Shown: positions 6,073 through 6,418 of the stretch, piece after piece
How the letters are laid out: the number at the start of each line of letters is the position of its first letter
Numbering within the stretch: the stretch's first letter is position 1
DNA from: Leptolinea sp. UBA5366
GTDB lineage: Bacteria > Chloroflexota > Anaerolineae > Anaerolineales > Anaerolineaceae
Direction of reading: 5' to 3'
Assembly (NCBI GenBank): GCA_002407845.1
Contig: DHPK01000033.1
Coordinates: forward strand, 10,649-17,066
DNA length: 6,418 nt
The notes under the pieces: model-generated
The model's database searches: none
The model's input: the letters and a program-made list of their open reading frames with translations, nothing else
Told to the model about the DNA's origin: nothing
Made by a program: the position numbers and the translations under genes

Positions 6073-6418
6073 TTATTTCAACCCTTCAAGCGCCTTGGCA
6101 ATCTGGCAGGCAAGCAGCACATTGTTTTCGAGCAGCGCCCGATTCGAGACAATCGTTCTGCCGTCCGAGTGATGTGCCATCCGCGACAACAGGAAAGGCG
6201 TCACAGCCTTGCCGGTGATGTTCGCGGCATGGAGGTCAGCGTTCGACAGTTTTGTCCATTCTTCAATCTGTGCGTTCGGAATTTCGTTTTCTGCCGGGAT
6301 CGGATTGAAAACCAGAATCGTCCCTTTAATTTTCATTTCGCGCGAGATCAGCAGGGATTGGGCAATCTCTTCGGCTGATTCAACAGGCATGATTTTATAG
6401 CCGCAGCTGCGGCTATAA
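6073..6418 (-). CDS. psuG: Pseudouridine-5'-phosphate glycosidase, C-terminal fragment (5' end beyond window)
   Basis: PsuG reversibly cleaves the C-C glycosidic bond of pseudouridine 5'-phosphate to uracil and ribose 5-phosphate, the second step of pseudouridine salvage. Only the last 114 residues of roughly 300 are present; the frame is open through the right window edge, so the ATG at 6390 is internal. Recognised family traits in the fragment: YSRSCGYK (1-8), matching the FxRxS-type segment; VESAEEIA (12-19); TILVFNPIPAENEIP (33-47); GKAVTPFLLSRMAHHSDGR (69-87); and NRALLENNVLLACQIAKAL (91-109). The order and spacing match the end of E. coli PsuG (YeiN) and of the related indigoidine-synthase A-like proteins. 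The catalytic lysine region lies upstream of the window. The stop is TAA at 6075-6073, and the PfkB kinase begins 42 nt later, as expected for a psuG-psuK-type operon. Confidence 0.88.
   Translation of the reverse strand, partial: YSRSCGYKIMPVESAEEIAQSLLISREMKIKGTILVFNPIPAENEIPNAQIEEWTKLSNADLHAANITGKAVTPFLLSRMAHHSDGRTIVSNRALLENNVLLACQIAKALEGLK
6395..6418. repeat. Perfect 24-bp palindrome inside psuG, ending at the window edge
   Basis: The arm TTATAGCCGCAG (6395-6406) is followed directly by its exact reverse complement (6407-6418) with no spacer. It lies in the psuG reading frame, encoding YSRSCGY, which fits that position in the family. The repeat is therefore compatible with real coding sequence. 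Symmetry beyond 6418 cannot be seen, but position 6394 would pair if the next base were A. Confidence 0.9.

Noticed and set aside
5755..6378. 207-codon plus-strand open frame
   Set aside because: It is antisense to the PfkB kinase and psuG, both of which show clear family motifs. The translation is rich in His, Gln and Arg without domain features and looks like a shadow of the GC-rich coding strand.

Overview
The window holds two tandem gene groups, all on the minus strand, from what looks like an anaerobic Gram-positive (Bacillota-like) bacterium. The guess rests on strong AGGAGG-type ribosome sites, a single-polypeptide pyruvate:ferredoxin oxidoreductase, a 2-hydroxycarboxylate transporter, and moderately GC-rich genes (about 50-55% by eye) separated by a distinctly AT-rich spacer. 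The species cannot be named.

In transcription order, the first group runs from 6418 down to 3035: the C-terminal end of a pseudouridine-5'-phosphate glycosidase (psuG, cut by the window edge), a PfkB-family sugar/nucleoside kinase, a two-domain SIS sugar-phosphate protein and a BtpA/SgcQ-family TIM-barrel protein. Gaps are 42, 25 and 1 nt, so this is very probably one operon. PsuG next to a PfkB kinase is the classical pseudouridine salvage pair: the kinase makes pseudouridine 5'-phosphate and PsuG splits it to uracil and ribose 5-phosphate. The added SIS and BtpA proteins are not part of the known pathway. They make this cluster the most interesting part of the window, as a possible extended or altered nucleoside/glycoside breakdown module.

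The second group starts after about 600 bp of AT-rich non-genic DNA: a 2-hydroxycarboxylate (citrate/malate/lactate-type) transporter (2434-1154), then, 49 nt on, the first 368 residues of a NifJ-type pyruvate:ferredoxin oxidoreductase running off the left edge. Together they suggest uptake of an organic acid feeding the pyruvate to acetyl-CoA step. Upstream of the transporter lie a plausible sigma-A promoter (2497-2525), a perfect 7-6-7 dyad at the predicted start site (2471-2490) and a related half-conserved site farther upstream (2537-2550). The remaining spacer has no confident gene. It does contain a long coding-like minus-strand frame interrupted by a stop, which may be the remains of a decayed gene or mobile element.

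No tRNA, rRNA, CRISPR array, intact insertion sequence or recognisable riboswitch was seen.
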